From the NCBI RefSeq assembly GCF_017086465.1, contig NZ_CP070961.1, forward strand, positions 1,922,001-1,986,000: DNA of 64,000 nucleotides, written 5' to 3'. Below, one piece after another: positions 1-7,157 of the stretch (its first letter is position 1; the number at the start of each line of letters is the position of its first letter). The notes beneath the pieces were generated by a model. The model saw only the letters and a list, made by a program, of their open reading frames with translations, was not told where the DNA came from and ran no database searches. The position numbers were made by a program, and so were the translations under genes. The DNA is from Nocardioides sp. zg-1228. Lineage in GTDB: Bacteria > Actinomycetota > Actinomycetes > Propionibacteriales > Nocardioidaceae.

Positions 1-44
1 GGGTCCGCTGTGGCCGCGCCGGATCGTGCGGGGTCTCGCCACGG

Positions 45-923
45 ATGGCTGAGCCACGGCCGGTGCCGGGCGGCGGGCAGGCGAGCGACCGGACCAGGGA
101 CCGGGACCGCGTCCACCCCAGCGTCCCCTCCAGCGTCCATGTCGACGGCGCGGTCGTCGGCACCAAGCGCGCCGGGCGCTACCGCCACCTGACCCTGACC
201 GCGCCGGGCGTGCCCGAGCGCTTCCGGGCCGGCAACTTCGTGGCCGTCAGCGTCGCCGGGCACGTCGCGCGGCGTGCGCTGTGGATCCACCGGGTGCGCG
301 CGTCGAGCGCGTTCGGCCCCACCCTCGACGTCGTCGTGGAGCCCCGGGGGAGCGGCACCCGGTGGCTCGCCGCCCAGCCCGTCGGCGCGCGGATCGCGAT
401 CACCGGACCACTGGGGCGGCCCTTCGCGCTGCCCAAGGACGCCGTGTCGTGCCTGCTCGTCGGGGAGGGCTACGCCGCCGCGCCCCTCTTCCCGCTCGCC
501 GAACGCCTGCGCGAGCGCGGCTGCGCGGTGTCGCTGGTGGTCTCCGCCCCCGACGAGTCGCGCCTGCTGTCGGCCCTCGAGGCCCGCCGGTCCGCCCGGT
601 CCGTCACCGTGCTCACCGCCGACGGCTCGGTCGGCCTGCGCGGGCCGGTCGCCGACCACGTCGACGACCTCGTCCGCCGCAGCGACGCCGACGTCGTCTA
701 CGCCGCCGGCCCCCACGACGTCCTCCGCAGCGCCGCGGCAGCCGCCGAGCGTGCGGGCGCCTGGAGCCAGGTCGCCGTGGAGGCGCCGACGCCCTGCGGC
801 ACCGGGCTGTGCCACGGGTGCCCGCTCCCCGTCGTCGGCGAGGACGGCGTCGAGCGCGTCGTCCGTGCCTGCACCGAGGGTCCCGTCGTGCGCGGCGACC
901 GCGTCCAGTGGGACGCCCTGTGA
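45..923 (+). CDS. pyrK: PyrK-like dihydroorotate dehydrogenase electron-transfer subunit
   Basis: A 292-residue protein of the PyrK/ferredoxin-NADP reductase-like family. Such subunits carry FAD and a [2Fe-2S] cluster and pass electrons from PyrD to NAD+. The C-terminal cluster is intact: CGTGLCHGC near residues 250-260 plus a later Cys (RACTEG). The flavin motif, usually R-P-x-S, reads RRALWI here. The nucleotide-binding GGGxGxAP motif reads GEGYAAAP, so FAD and NAD binding are doubtful. The ATG at 45 is the first start in frame, but the frame is open to the window edge, so the true start could lie further upstream. The stop overlaps the pyrD start (GTGA), which indicates translational coupling. 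Family assignment is firm; catalytic competence is not. Confidence 0.85.
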   Translation: MAEPRPVPGGGQASDRTRDRDRVHPSVPSSVHVDGAVVGTKRAGRYRHLTLTAPGVPERFRAGNFVAVSVAGHVARRALWIHRVRASSAFGPTLDVVVEPRGSGTRWLAAQPVGARIAITGPLGRPFALPKDAVSCLLVGEGYAAAPLFPLAERLRERGCAVSLVVSAPDESRLLSALEARRSARSVTVLTADGSVGLRGPVADHVDDLVRRSDADVVYAAGPHDVLRSAAAAAERAGAWSQVAVEAPTPCGTGLCHGCPLPVVGEDGVERVVRACTEGPVVRGDRVQWDAL

Positions 924-1792
924 GTGCCGCCCCCGTCGTCGGGATCCCCGGCCCGGTCATGGTCGCCGCCGGCTGCGGCGGCACCGGGCGCGAGCTCGAG
1001 GCCTACGCCGGTCCCGACGGTCTGGCCGGGCTCGCGTTCGTCACCCGCTCGATCACCCTCGACCCCCGCAGCGGCGGCCCCGGTCCGCGCGTCTGCGAGG
1101 TGCCGGGCGGGCTGGTCAACGCCGTGGGCCTGCCCAACCCCGGCCTCGAGCACTTCCTCGCCACCGAGCTGCCGTGGCTGGTGCGCGCCGGGGCCACCGT
1201 CCTCGTCTCGATCGCCGGCGCGACGATGGGGGAGTACGCCGACCTCGCCCGCCGGCTCAGCCGCGCCCCCGGGGTCGCCGGCCTCGAGATCAACGTCGGC
1301 GCGCCGGACGAGGCGGGCGCCGGGCTGTTCGCGGTGCGTGAGCCCTACCACGCGGCCAGCGTGATCGCGGCGGTGCGGCGCGAGTTCCCCGCCGACCGGC
1401 CGGTCCTGGCCAAGGTGCGTCCCGACGTGTCCCGCGTCGTCGAGGGCGCCCGCGCCTGCCACGAGGCGGGCGCGACGGCCGTCGTGATCGGAAACGCCGT
1501 CCCCGCCGCCCTGCTCGACGGGCGGGCGGGCGGGCTCAGCGGGCCCGCGATCGCGCCGATCGTCCTGCGCTGCGTCGCGGAGGTGCGCCGCGCCGTGCCC
1601 GAGGTGCCCGTCGTCGGGTGTGGTGGCGTGCACGACCTGCGCTCGGCCGAGGCCTACCTCGACGCCGGCGCGAGCGCCGTGCAGGTCGGCACCGCTCTGC
1701 TCCACGACCCCACGACCGTCACCCGGCTGCGCGCCGACCTCGCAGCCCGACCCGCGCCCCGACCGAATGCCCGACCCGAGGAGACCCGATGA
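920..1792 (+). CDS. pyrD: PyrD-family dihydroorotate dehydrogenase, degenerate active site
   Basis: A 290-residue TIM-barrel flavoprotein-like protein of the PyrD class 1B type, which normally oxidises dihydroorotate to orotate in UMP synthesis. The GTG start at 920 overlaps the pyrK stop. The FMN phosphate-binding end (VVGCGGVHD, then GASAVQVGTALL) and the NAVGLPNPG loop are kept. Two signature sites differ. The substrate/FMN-contacting Lys of T-K-S-I-T is Arg43. The N-x-S-C-P-N loop carrying the catalytic base reads N125-V-G-A-P-D, so no Cys or Ser base is visible. It sits in the normal pyr gene order, so it may be a non-catalytic or repurposed paralogue, with a functional enzyme encoded elsewhere. 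Confidence 0.8.
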   Translation: MSAAPVVGIPGPVMVAAGCGGTGRELEAYAGPDGLAGLAFVTRSITLDPRSGGPGPRVCEVPGGLVNAVGLPNPGLEHFLATELPWLVRAGATVLVSIAGATMGEYADLARRLSRAPGVAGLEINVGAPDEAGAGLFAVREPYHAASVIAAVRREFPADRPVLAKVRPDVSRVVEGARACHEAGATAVVIGNAVPAALLDGRAGGLSGPAIAPIVLRCVAEVRRAVPEVPVVGCGGVHDLRSAEAYLDAGASAVQVGTALLHDPTTVTRLRADLAARPAPRPNARPEETR

Positions 1793-2613
1793 CCCCGTTC
1801 GGCACCCGCCTGGCCCACGCCATCGAGGACCGGGGGAGGTTCTGCGTGGGCATCGACCCGCACTCCGGGCTGCTGCGCGAGTGGGGGCTCGACGACGACG
1901 TCGCCTCGTTGGAGCGCTTCGCGCTCACCGTCGTCGAGGCGGTCGCCCCGGTGGTCGGTGTCGTCAAGCCGCAGAGCGCGTTCTACGAGCGCTTCGGCAG
2001 CCGCGGCATCGCCGTGCTCGAGCGGGTGGTGGCCGAGTCGCGGGCTGCGGGGGCGCTCGTGCTGATGGACGCCAAGCGCGGTGACATCGGCTCGACGAGC
2101 CAGGCCTACGCCGACGCCTACCTCGATCCCACCTCGCCGCTCGGCTCGGACGCCGTCACGGCGAGCCCCTACCTCGGGTTCGGGTCGCTCGCGCCCATGA
2201 TCGAGGCCGGGCGGCGCCACGGCGGCGGGGTGTTCGTCCTCGCGCTGACCTCCAACAAGGAGGGCCCGGAGGTGCAGCACGCCCGCAGCGGCGACGCGAC
2301 GGTCGCGGGCACGGTGCTGGCCCACCTGCGGGAGGCCAACGCCGGGGCGGAGCCGGTCGGCTCCTTCGGCGCCGTGGTCGGGGCGACGATCGGCGACACC
2401 GACGAGGACCTCGACATCAACGGGCCGCTGCTGGTGCCGGGCTACGGCGCCCAGGGCGGCACGGTGGACGACCTGACCCGCATCCTCGGCGCCGCGGCGC
2501 GCTGGGCGCTGCCGAGCTCCTCGCGCGAGGTGCTGCGGGCCGGGCCCGACGTGGCCGCGCTGCGCGACGCCGCCCGGCGGGGCAACGACGCCGTGCGGGG
2601 CCTCGGGGCGTGA
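1789..2613 (+). CDS. pyrF: orotidine-5'-phosphate decarboxylase
   Basis: A 274-residue OMP decarboxylase of the longer (type 2) bacterial class. It converts OMP to UMP, the last step of de novo pyrimidine synthesis, in the cytoplasm. Visible motifs are VGIDPHSGLL near residue 20, VKPQSAFYE (Lys60), and the catalytic block LMDAKRGDIGST with Lys96. The ATG at 1789 overlaps the pyrD stop (ATGA) and is preceded by GAGGAG. An in-frame GTG further upstream would only add out-of-family sequence, so it was not used. It closes the pyrK-pyrD-pyrF unit. Confidence 0.95.
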   Translation: MTPFGTRLAHAIEDRGRFCVGIDPHSGLLREWGLDDDVASLERFALTVVEAVAPVVGVVKPQSAFYERFGSRGIAVLERVVAESRAAGALVLMDAKRGDIGSTSQAYADAYLDPTSPLGSDAVTASPYLGFGSLAPMIEAGRRHGGGVFVLALTSNKEGPEVQHARSGDATVAGTVLAHLREANAGAEPVGSFGAVVGATIGDTDEDLDINGPLLVPGYGAQGGTVDDLTRILGAAARWALPSSSREVLRAGPDVAALRDAARRGNDAVRGLGA

Positions 2614-3047
2614 GACTCCTCGTCCCGGCGCTGCTGGTGGCGTGCCTCGCCGCCGGCGGGTGTTCGGGCGACCGCGAGCAGGACTACTGCGAGGCCGTGG
2701 AGGAGCACCAGGCCGAGCTCTCCGAGGTGGCGTCCTCCGACGACCCCGGCGCCGTCCTCGAGGCGCTGGACGCCTACGACGACCTCGCCGACCGAGCGCC
2801 GCGCGGCATCGCCGACGACTGGTCGACGGTCCTGCGGCCGCTCCACCGGCTCGACCGGGCCCTGGCCGAGCACGACGTCGACCCCTCGACCTACGCCGCC
2901 CAGGACCCGCCGCCCGGACTGTCGGGTGACGCGCGGGCGGAGATCGAGGCTGCCGCCCGCGCCGTCGGCTCCGCACGGACGGTCGAGGCGATGGCCGAGG
3001 TCGAGCAGCACACGCTCGACGTCTGCGGGACGCCGCTCTCGGGGTGA
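2610..3047 (+). CDS. small putative lipoprotein
   Basis: A 145-residue protein with a classic lipoprotein signal: MRLL, a hydrophobic stretch and the lipobox LAAGGC, with lipidation predicted on the Cys near residue 18. The mature part is acidic and helical with two further Cys residues (DYC near residue 27 and DVCG near the C-terminus) that could form a disulfide. The GTG start overlaps the pyrF stop (GTGA), so it is probably translated with the pyr genes, although no pathway link is apparent. I do not recognise the family. It resembles many small, lineage-restricted actinobacterial lipoproteins. Confidence 0.75.
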   Translation: MRLLVPALLVACLAAGGCSGDREQDYCEAVEEHQAELSEVASSDDPGAVLEALDAYDDLADRAPRGIADDWSTVLRPLHRLDRALAEHDVDPSTYAAQDPPPGLSGDARAEIEAAARAVGSARTVEAMAEVEQHTLDVCGTPLSG

Positions 3048-3115
3048 GCGTCGCGGTGTCCCGCAGCGCCGCCCATGGGGAACATCACGTCGAGCGGGCG
3101 GGGCCGTGGGCCCGA

Positions 3116-3145
3116 TTGCCCGACCCGACGCGACGTGACTAGATT
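3116..3145 (+). promoter_or_regulatory. putative promoter of mihF-gmk-rpoZ
   Basis: TTGCCC (3116-3121) and TAGATT (3140-3145) are separated by 18 nt and lie about 60 nt upstream of the mihF GTG. The leader contains GAAGGA a few bases before the start, which could be its ribosome site. This is read by eye only. Confidence 0.5.
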
Positions 3146-3205
3146 GATCCGCACCAGCCGGAACTCCCCTTCCGACCCCTGCCCGACCCCCGAAGGATCT
3201 CCTCC

Positions 3206-3529
3206 GTGGCCTTGCCCCCTCTGACGCCCGAGCAGCGCCAGGCAGCCCTCGACAAGGCTGCGGCCTCCCGACGTGAGCGGGCCGAGGTGAAGAACCGGCT
3301 GAAGAACTCCGGCGGCTCCGTCGTCGACGTCCTCCACGAGGGCCAGACCAACGAGGTCATCGGCAAGATGCGGGTCGTGGAGCTGCTCCAGTCGGTGCCC
3401 GGCCTGGGGCGGGTGCGCGCCCGCCAGGTGATGGAGCGCCTCGGCATCGCCGAGAGCCGACGCGTGCGGGGCCTCGGCGTCAAGCAGGTCGCCGCGCTCG
3501 AGCGTGAGTTCGGCCCCGACGCGTCGTGA
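3206..3529 (+). CDS. mihF: actinobacterial integration host factor (mIHF)
   Basis: A 107-residue actinobacteria-specific nucleoid protein, unrelated to the HU-like IHF of proteobacteria. It binds and bends DNA and is essential in mycobacteria. The basic N-terminus ([19 protein letters not shown]) is followed by the helix-two-turn-helix/H2TH-like region with [18 protein letters not shown], the DNA-contacting part, and a C-terminal helix [13 protein letters not shown]. The gene order mihF-gmk-rpoZ is the standard actinobacterial arrangement, which supports the assignment. The GTG start is preceded by its own promoter. The stop overlaps the gmk start. Confidence 0.93.
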   Translation: MALPPLTPEQRQAALDKAAASRRERAEVKNRLKNSGGSVVDVLHEGQTNEVIGKMRVVELLQSVPGLGRVRARQVMERLGIAESRRVRGLGVKQVAALEREFGPDAS

Positions 3530-4158
3530 CCGACCCCGCTCCGACGCCCGCCGACGACCAGCCCGGCCCCCGGGCGTCCCGTTCGCGCCTGATCGTCCTC
3601 GCCGGTCCGACGGCCGTCGGCAAGGGGACGGTCGCCGCCGCGGTGCGCGACACGCACCCCGAGGTGTGGATCTCGGTCTCCGCCACCACCCGCGCCCCGC
3701 GCCCGGGTGAGGAGCACGGCGTCCACTACTGGTTCGTCTCCGACGAGGAGTTCGACGCGATGATCGCCAGGGGCGAGCTGCTCGAGTGGGCCGTCGTCCA
3801 TGGCGCCGCCCGCTACGGCACCCCCCGCGGGCCCGTCGACGCCGCGCTGGCAGCGGGTCGCCCGGCGATGCTGGAGATCGACCTGCAGGGCGCGCGCCAG
3901 GTGCGCGAGACGATGCCCGAGGCGCTGTTCGTGTTCCTCAAGCCGCCGTCGTGGGAGGAGCTCGTCCGCCGCCTGGTCGGCCGCGGCACCGAGACCGAGG
4001 CCCAGCGCGAGCGCCGGCTGGAGACCGCCCGGGCCGAGCTGGCCGCGGAGAGTGAGTTCGACGTCACCATCGTCAACCACGAAGTTCACGCCGCAGCCGA
4101 CGAGTTGGTAGCCTTGATGGTTGGACCCGCTCCGTCCACCCCCTCCACCACCGACTAG
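3526..4158 (+). CDS. gmk: guanylate kinase
   Basis: A 210-residue guanylate kinase (GMP + ATP to GDP + ADP). The P-loop is GPTAVGKGT at residues 27-35. The GMP-binding region [21 protein letters not shown] follows, then the lid and the [11 protein letters not shown] segment. A 17-residue Pro/Asp-rich extension precedes the core. The GTG start overlaps the mihF stop (GTGA), and the gene is followed by rpoZ after 15 nt. Length and motifs are normal for the family. Confidence 0.96.
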   Translation: MTDPAPTPADDQPGPRASRSRLIVLAGPTAVGKGTVAAAVRDTHPEVWISVSATTRAPRPGEEHGVHYWFVSDEEFDAMIARGELLEWAVVHGAARYGTPRGPVDAALAAGRPAMLEIDLQGARQVRETMPEALFVFLKPPSWEELVRRLVGRGTETEAQRERRLETARAELAAESEFDVTIVNHEVHAAADELVALMVGPAPSTPSTTD

Positions 4159-4173
4159 CGAGGCACTCACACC

Positions 4174-4485
4174 GTGGCTTCTCCCACCATCGCCGCCGAG
4201 GGCGTCACCAACCCCTCGATCGACGACCTGCTCACCAAGACCGACAGCAAGTACAAGCTGGTGCTCTACAGCGCCCAGCGTGCCCGCCAGATCAACGCCT
4301 ACTACTCCCAGCTCGGCGAGGGCCTGCTGGAGTACGTCGGCCCGCTCGTCGACACCCACGTGCAGGAGAAGCCGCTGTCGATCGCGCTCCGCGAGATCAA
4401 CGACGACCTCCTGACCTGCGAGGACATCGACCCCGCCGCCGAGGCCGCTGCCGCCGAGGCCGCTGCCGGCGACGCCACGGAGTGA
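4174..4485 (+). CDS. rpoZ: RNA polymerase omega subunit
   Basis: A 103-residue omega subunit, which aids folding and assembly of the beta' subunit. The family block [24 protein letters not shown] lies near residues 15-38. The actinobacterial core then continues with a Tyr-rich INAYYSQL segment and ends in a low-complexity Ala/Glu tail. The GTG start lies 15 nt after gmk and fits the typical [14 protein letters not shown] N-terminus. Its position between gmk and coaBC is conserved across actinobacteria. Confidence 0.95.
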   Translation: MASPTIAAEGVTNPSIDDLLTKTDSKYKLVLYSAQRARQINAYYSQLGEGLLEYVGPLVDTHVQEKPLSIALREINDDLLTCEDIDPAAEAAAAEAAAGDATE

Positions 4486-4498
4486 CGCGAGCCTCCCG

Positions 4499-5716
4499 AT
4501 GACCGCACGGGTCGTCCTGGGCGTCTCCGGCGGGATCGCGGCCTACAAGTCCTGCGAGCTGCTGCGCCGGTTCACCGAGTCGGGGCACGACGTCACCGTC
4601 GTGCCCACGGCCTCCGCGCTGGAGTTCGTCGGCGCGCCCACGTGGGCCGCGCTCTCGGGCAAGCCGGTCGCGACCGACGTGTGGACCGGCGTCCACGCCG
4701 TGCCCCACGTCCACATCGGCCAGCAGGCCGACGTGGTCGTGGTCGCTCCGGCGACCGCCGACCTGCTCGCGCGAGCAGCGCACGGCCTTGCGGACGACCT
4801 CCTCACCAACACCCTGCTCACGGCCCGCTGCCCGGTGGTGTTCGCCCCGGCGATGCACACCGAGATGTGGGAGCACCCCGCGACCCAGGCCAACGTCGCG
4901 ACGCTGCGCCAGCGGGGAGCGGTCGTCATCGAGCCCGCCGTGGGGCGCCTCACCGGCGCCGACACCGGCAAGGGCCGCCTTCCCGAGCCCGGTCCGATCT
5001 TCGAGCTCGTGCGCGAGGTCCTCGACCGCGGCGCCGACGCCCCGCAGGACCTCGCCGGGCGCAAGGTCGTCGTGTCCGCCGGGGGCACCCGCGAGTACCT
5101 CGACCCGGTCCGCTTCCTCGGCAACCGGTCCTCGGGCCTGCAGGGCTACGCCCTCGCCCGGGCCGCCGCCGCGCGGGGCGCGCACGTCACCCTGGTCAGC
5201 GCCAACGTCAGCCTCGTCGACCCGGCCGGCGCCAGCGTCGTACGCGTCGAGACCACCGCGCAGCTGCGCGAGGCGGTCGTCGCCGCGACCGCCACGGCCG
5301 ACGCGGTCGTGATGGCGGCGGCTCCCGCCGACTTCCGGCCCACCTCGACGAGCGAGGCGAAGATCAAGAAGGCCGACGACGGCTCGGCGCCCGCCATCGC
5401 GCTCGAGCAGAATCCCGACATCCTGGCCGAGATCTCCCACGACCGGGCCCGCGAGGACGCCGTCATCGTCGGCTTCGCCGCCGAGACCGGCGACGCCACC
5501 GGCTCCGTGCTCGACCTCGGGCGGGCCAAGCTCGCGCGCAAGGGCTGCGACCTGCTCGTCGTCAACGACGTCAGCGGCGGAGCGGTCTTCGGCAGCGCCG
5601 ACAACGAGGCCGTGGTGCTCGGCTCCGACGGCGCGGCCGTCGAGGTGCCCCGCGGCACCAAGACCGCCCTGGCCCACGTGATCTGGGACGAGGTCGTCCG
5701 GCGATTCGCCGACTGA
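4499..5716 (+). CDS. coaBC: bifunctional CoaBC (PPC decarboxylase / PPC synthase)
   Basis: A 405-residue bifunctional coenzyme A enzyme. The N-terminal flavoprotein half (CoaC, about residues 1-180) decarboxylates phosphopantothenoylcysteine. It shows [17 protein letters not shown], the active-site His region [17 protein letters not shown], and the PAMHTEMW loop. The C-terminal half (CoaB) ligates Cys to phosphopantothenate and shows [22 protein letters not shown] and AAAPADFRP. The ATG lies 13 nt after rpoZ. Length is typical. Confidence 0.96.
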   Translation: MTARVVLGVSGGIAAYKSCELLRRFTESGHDVTVVPTASALEFVGAPTWAALSGKPVATDVWTGVHAVPHVHIGQQADVVVVAPATADLLARAAHGLADDLLTNTLLTARCPVVFAPAMHTEMWEHPATQANVATLRQRGAVVIEPAVGRLTGADTGKGRLPEPGPIFELVREVLDRGADAPQDLAGRKVVVSAGGTREYLDPVRFLGNRSSGLQGYALARAAAARGAHVTLVSANVSLVDPAGASVVRVETTAQLREAVVAATATADAVVMAAAPADFRPTSTSEAKIKKADDGSAPAIALEQNPDILAEISHDRAREDAVIVGFAAETGDATGSVLDLGRAKLARKGCDLLVVNDVSGGAVFGSADNEAVVLGSDGAAVEVPRGTKTALAHVIWDEVVRRFAD

Positions 5717-5786
5717 GACCTGCGTCCCAGCTGCCGGCCAGCAGGTACGTTTCATCCGACCGACCCAGAGAAGAATCGAGAGCAAC

Positions 5787-6989
5787 GTGGCTGGACGCCT
5801 GTTCACCTCCGAGTCCGTGACCGAGGGGCACCCCGACAAGATCGCCGACCGCATCAGCGACTCGGTGCTCGACCACCTCATGGCCACCGACCCCGACAAG
5901 GCCAACCTGCGGGTGGCCGTCGAGACGCTGCTGACCACCGGACTCGTGGTCGTCGCCGGCGAGGTGCGCACGGGTGCCTACGCACCGGTCGCCGACATCG
6001 TCCGCAGGGCGATCCTCGAGATCGGCTACGACTCCTCGGAGAAGGGCTTCGACGGCCACACGTGCGGCGTCCAGGTCGCCATCGGCGCCCAGTCGACCGA
6101 CATCGCCGCCGGCGTCGACGCCGGCCACGAGTCGCGCGTCGGCTCGTCGGAGGACGAGCTCGACAAGCGCGGCGCGGGCGACCAGGGCCTGATGTTCGGC
6201 TACGCCTGCGACGACACCCCGCAGCTGATGCCGCTCCCGATCACCATCGCGCAGCGGCTCGCCCAGCGCCTGACGCAGGTCCGCAAGAGCGGGACGCTCG
6301 GCTACCTGCGTCCCGACGGCAAGACCCAGGTGACGATCGAGTACGACGAGGACGACCGCCCGGTGCGCGTCGACACCGTCGTGCTGTCCACCCAGCACGA
6401 CCCCGGCGTCGAGCACGCCCAGCTCGAGGCCGAGATCAAGCAGCACGTCATCGACCCCGTGCTCGCCGACGTCGACCTGCCCTCCGAGGGCTACCGCATG
6501 CTGGTCAACCCGACCGGCACCTTCGTCATCGGCGGCCCGATGGGTGACGCCGGCCTGACCGGTCGCAAGATCATCGTCGACACCTACGGCGGGATGGCCC
6601 GCCACGGTGGCGGCGCGTTCTCCGGCAAGGACCCCTCGAAGGTCGACCGCTCCGCCGCCTACGCCATGCGCTGGGTCGCGAAGAACGTCGTCGCGGCCGG
6701 GCTGGCCCGCCGGTGCGAGGCCCAGGTCGCCTACGCGATCGGCAAGGCCGCCCCGGTCGGCGTGTTCATCGAGACCTTCGGCACCGGCGTCGTGTCCGAC
6801 GAGTTGATCCAGGACGCCGTCCTCGAGGTCTTCGACCTGCGTCCGGCCGCGATCATCCGCGACCTCGACCTGCTCCGCCCGATCTACGCCGAGACCTCCG
6901 CCTACGGCCACTTCGGCCGCGAGCTGCCGGAGTTCACCTGGGAGAACACCGACCGCGCCGACAAGCTGAAGGCCGCCGCGGGCGTCTGA
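5787..6989 (+). CDS. metK: S-adenosylmethionine synthase
   Basis: A 400-residue methionine adenosyltransferase that makes SAM from Met and ATP. The N-terminal [20 protein letters not shown] block, the [12 protein letters not shown] signature near residue 130, and the P-loop-like [19 protein letters not shown] near residue 275 are all intact. The GTG start follows a short leader with a possible -10 (TACGTT near 5746). No SAM riboswitch could be recognised in the 70-nt gap after coaBC. Downstream lies copy 1 of the 76-bp palindromic element. Confidence 0.97.
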   Translation: MAGRLFTSESVTEGHPDKIADRISDSVLDHLMATDPDKANLRVAVETLLTTGLVVVAGEVRTGAYAPVADIVRRAILEIGYDSSEKGFDGHTCGVQVAIGAQSTDIAAGVDAGHESRVGSSEDELDKRGAGDQGLMFGYACDDTPQLMPLPITIAQRLAQRLTQVRKSGTLGYLRPDGKTQVTIEYDEDDRPVRVDTVVLSTQHDPGVEHAQLEAEIKQHVIDPVLADVDLPSEGYRMLVNPTGTFVIGGPMGDAGLTGRKIIVDTYGGMARHGGGAFSGKDPSKVDRSAAYAMRWVAKNVVAAGLARRCEAQVAYAIGKAAPVGVFIETFGTGVVSDELIQDAVLEVFDLRPAAIIRDLDLLRPIYAETSAYGHFGRELPEFTWENTDRADKLKAAAGV

Positions 6990-7040
6990 CGCCGCGGCGG
7001 GCGTCGTCCGTCGTTCGCTCGCCGTCGCTGTCGCTGTCGC

Positions 7041-7116
7041 TGTCGGAGTCCCCGCTCGAGCGGGGACTCCGACACCTGGAGGCCGTTGCAACCCCCTCCA
7101 GGTGTCAGACTTCCCC
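7041..7116 (+). repeat. 76-bp dispersed double-hairpin element, copy 1
   Basis: Bases 7041-7074 form a perfect 34-nt palindrome centred on CTCGAG. A second stem pairs 7071-7081 with 7096-7106 around a 14-nt loop. The last part (7103-7116) nearly repeats the first arm, so the central arm could pair in either direction. It matches 49329-49404 at 74 of 76 positions. It lies between metK and priA, just after a GTCGCT hexamer repeated three times (7024-7041). It could act as a terminator, a processing site or a REP-like element. Confidence 0.85.
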
Positions 7117-7157
7117 ACCAGGTACGACGGTCGGTGGCCGCTGACACAATCGCCCGC

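Noticed and set aside
2..52. Possible C-terminal end of an upstream gene (carB) ending at TGA 50-52
   Set aside because: Sixteen codons in that frame show no recognisable CarB end, and other frames are open too; cannot be supported.
5717..5786. SAM riboswitch before metK
   Set aside because: 70 nt with no recognisable conserved SAM aptamer core; too short for the known classes with an expression platform.
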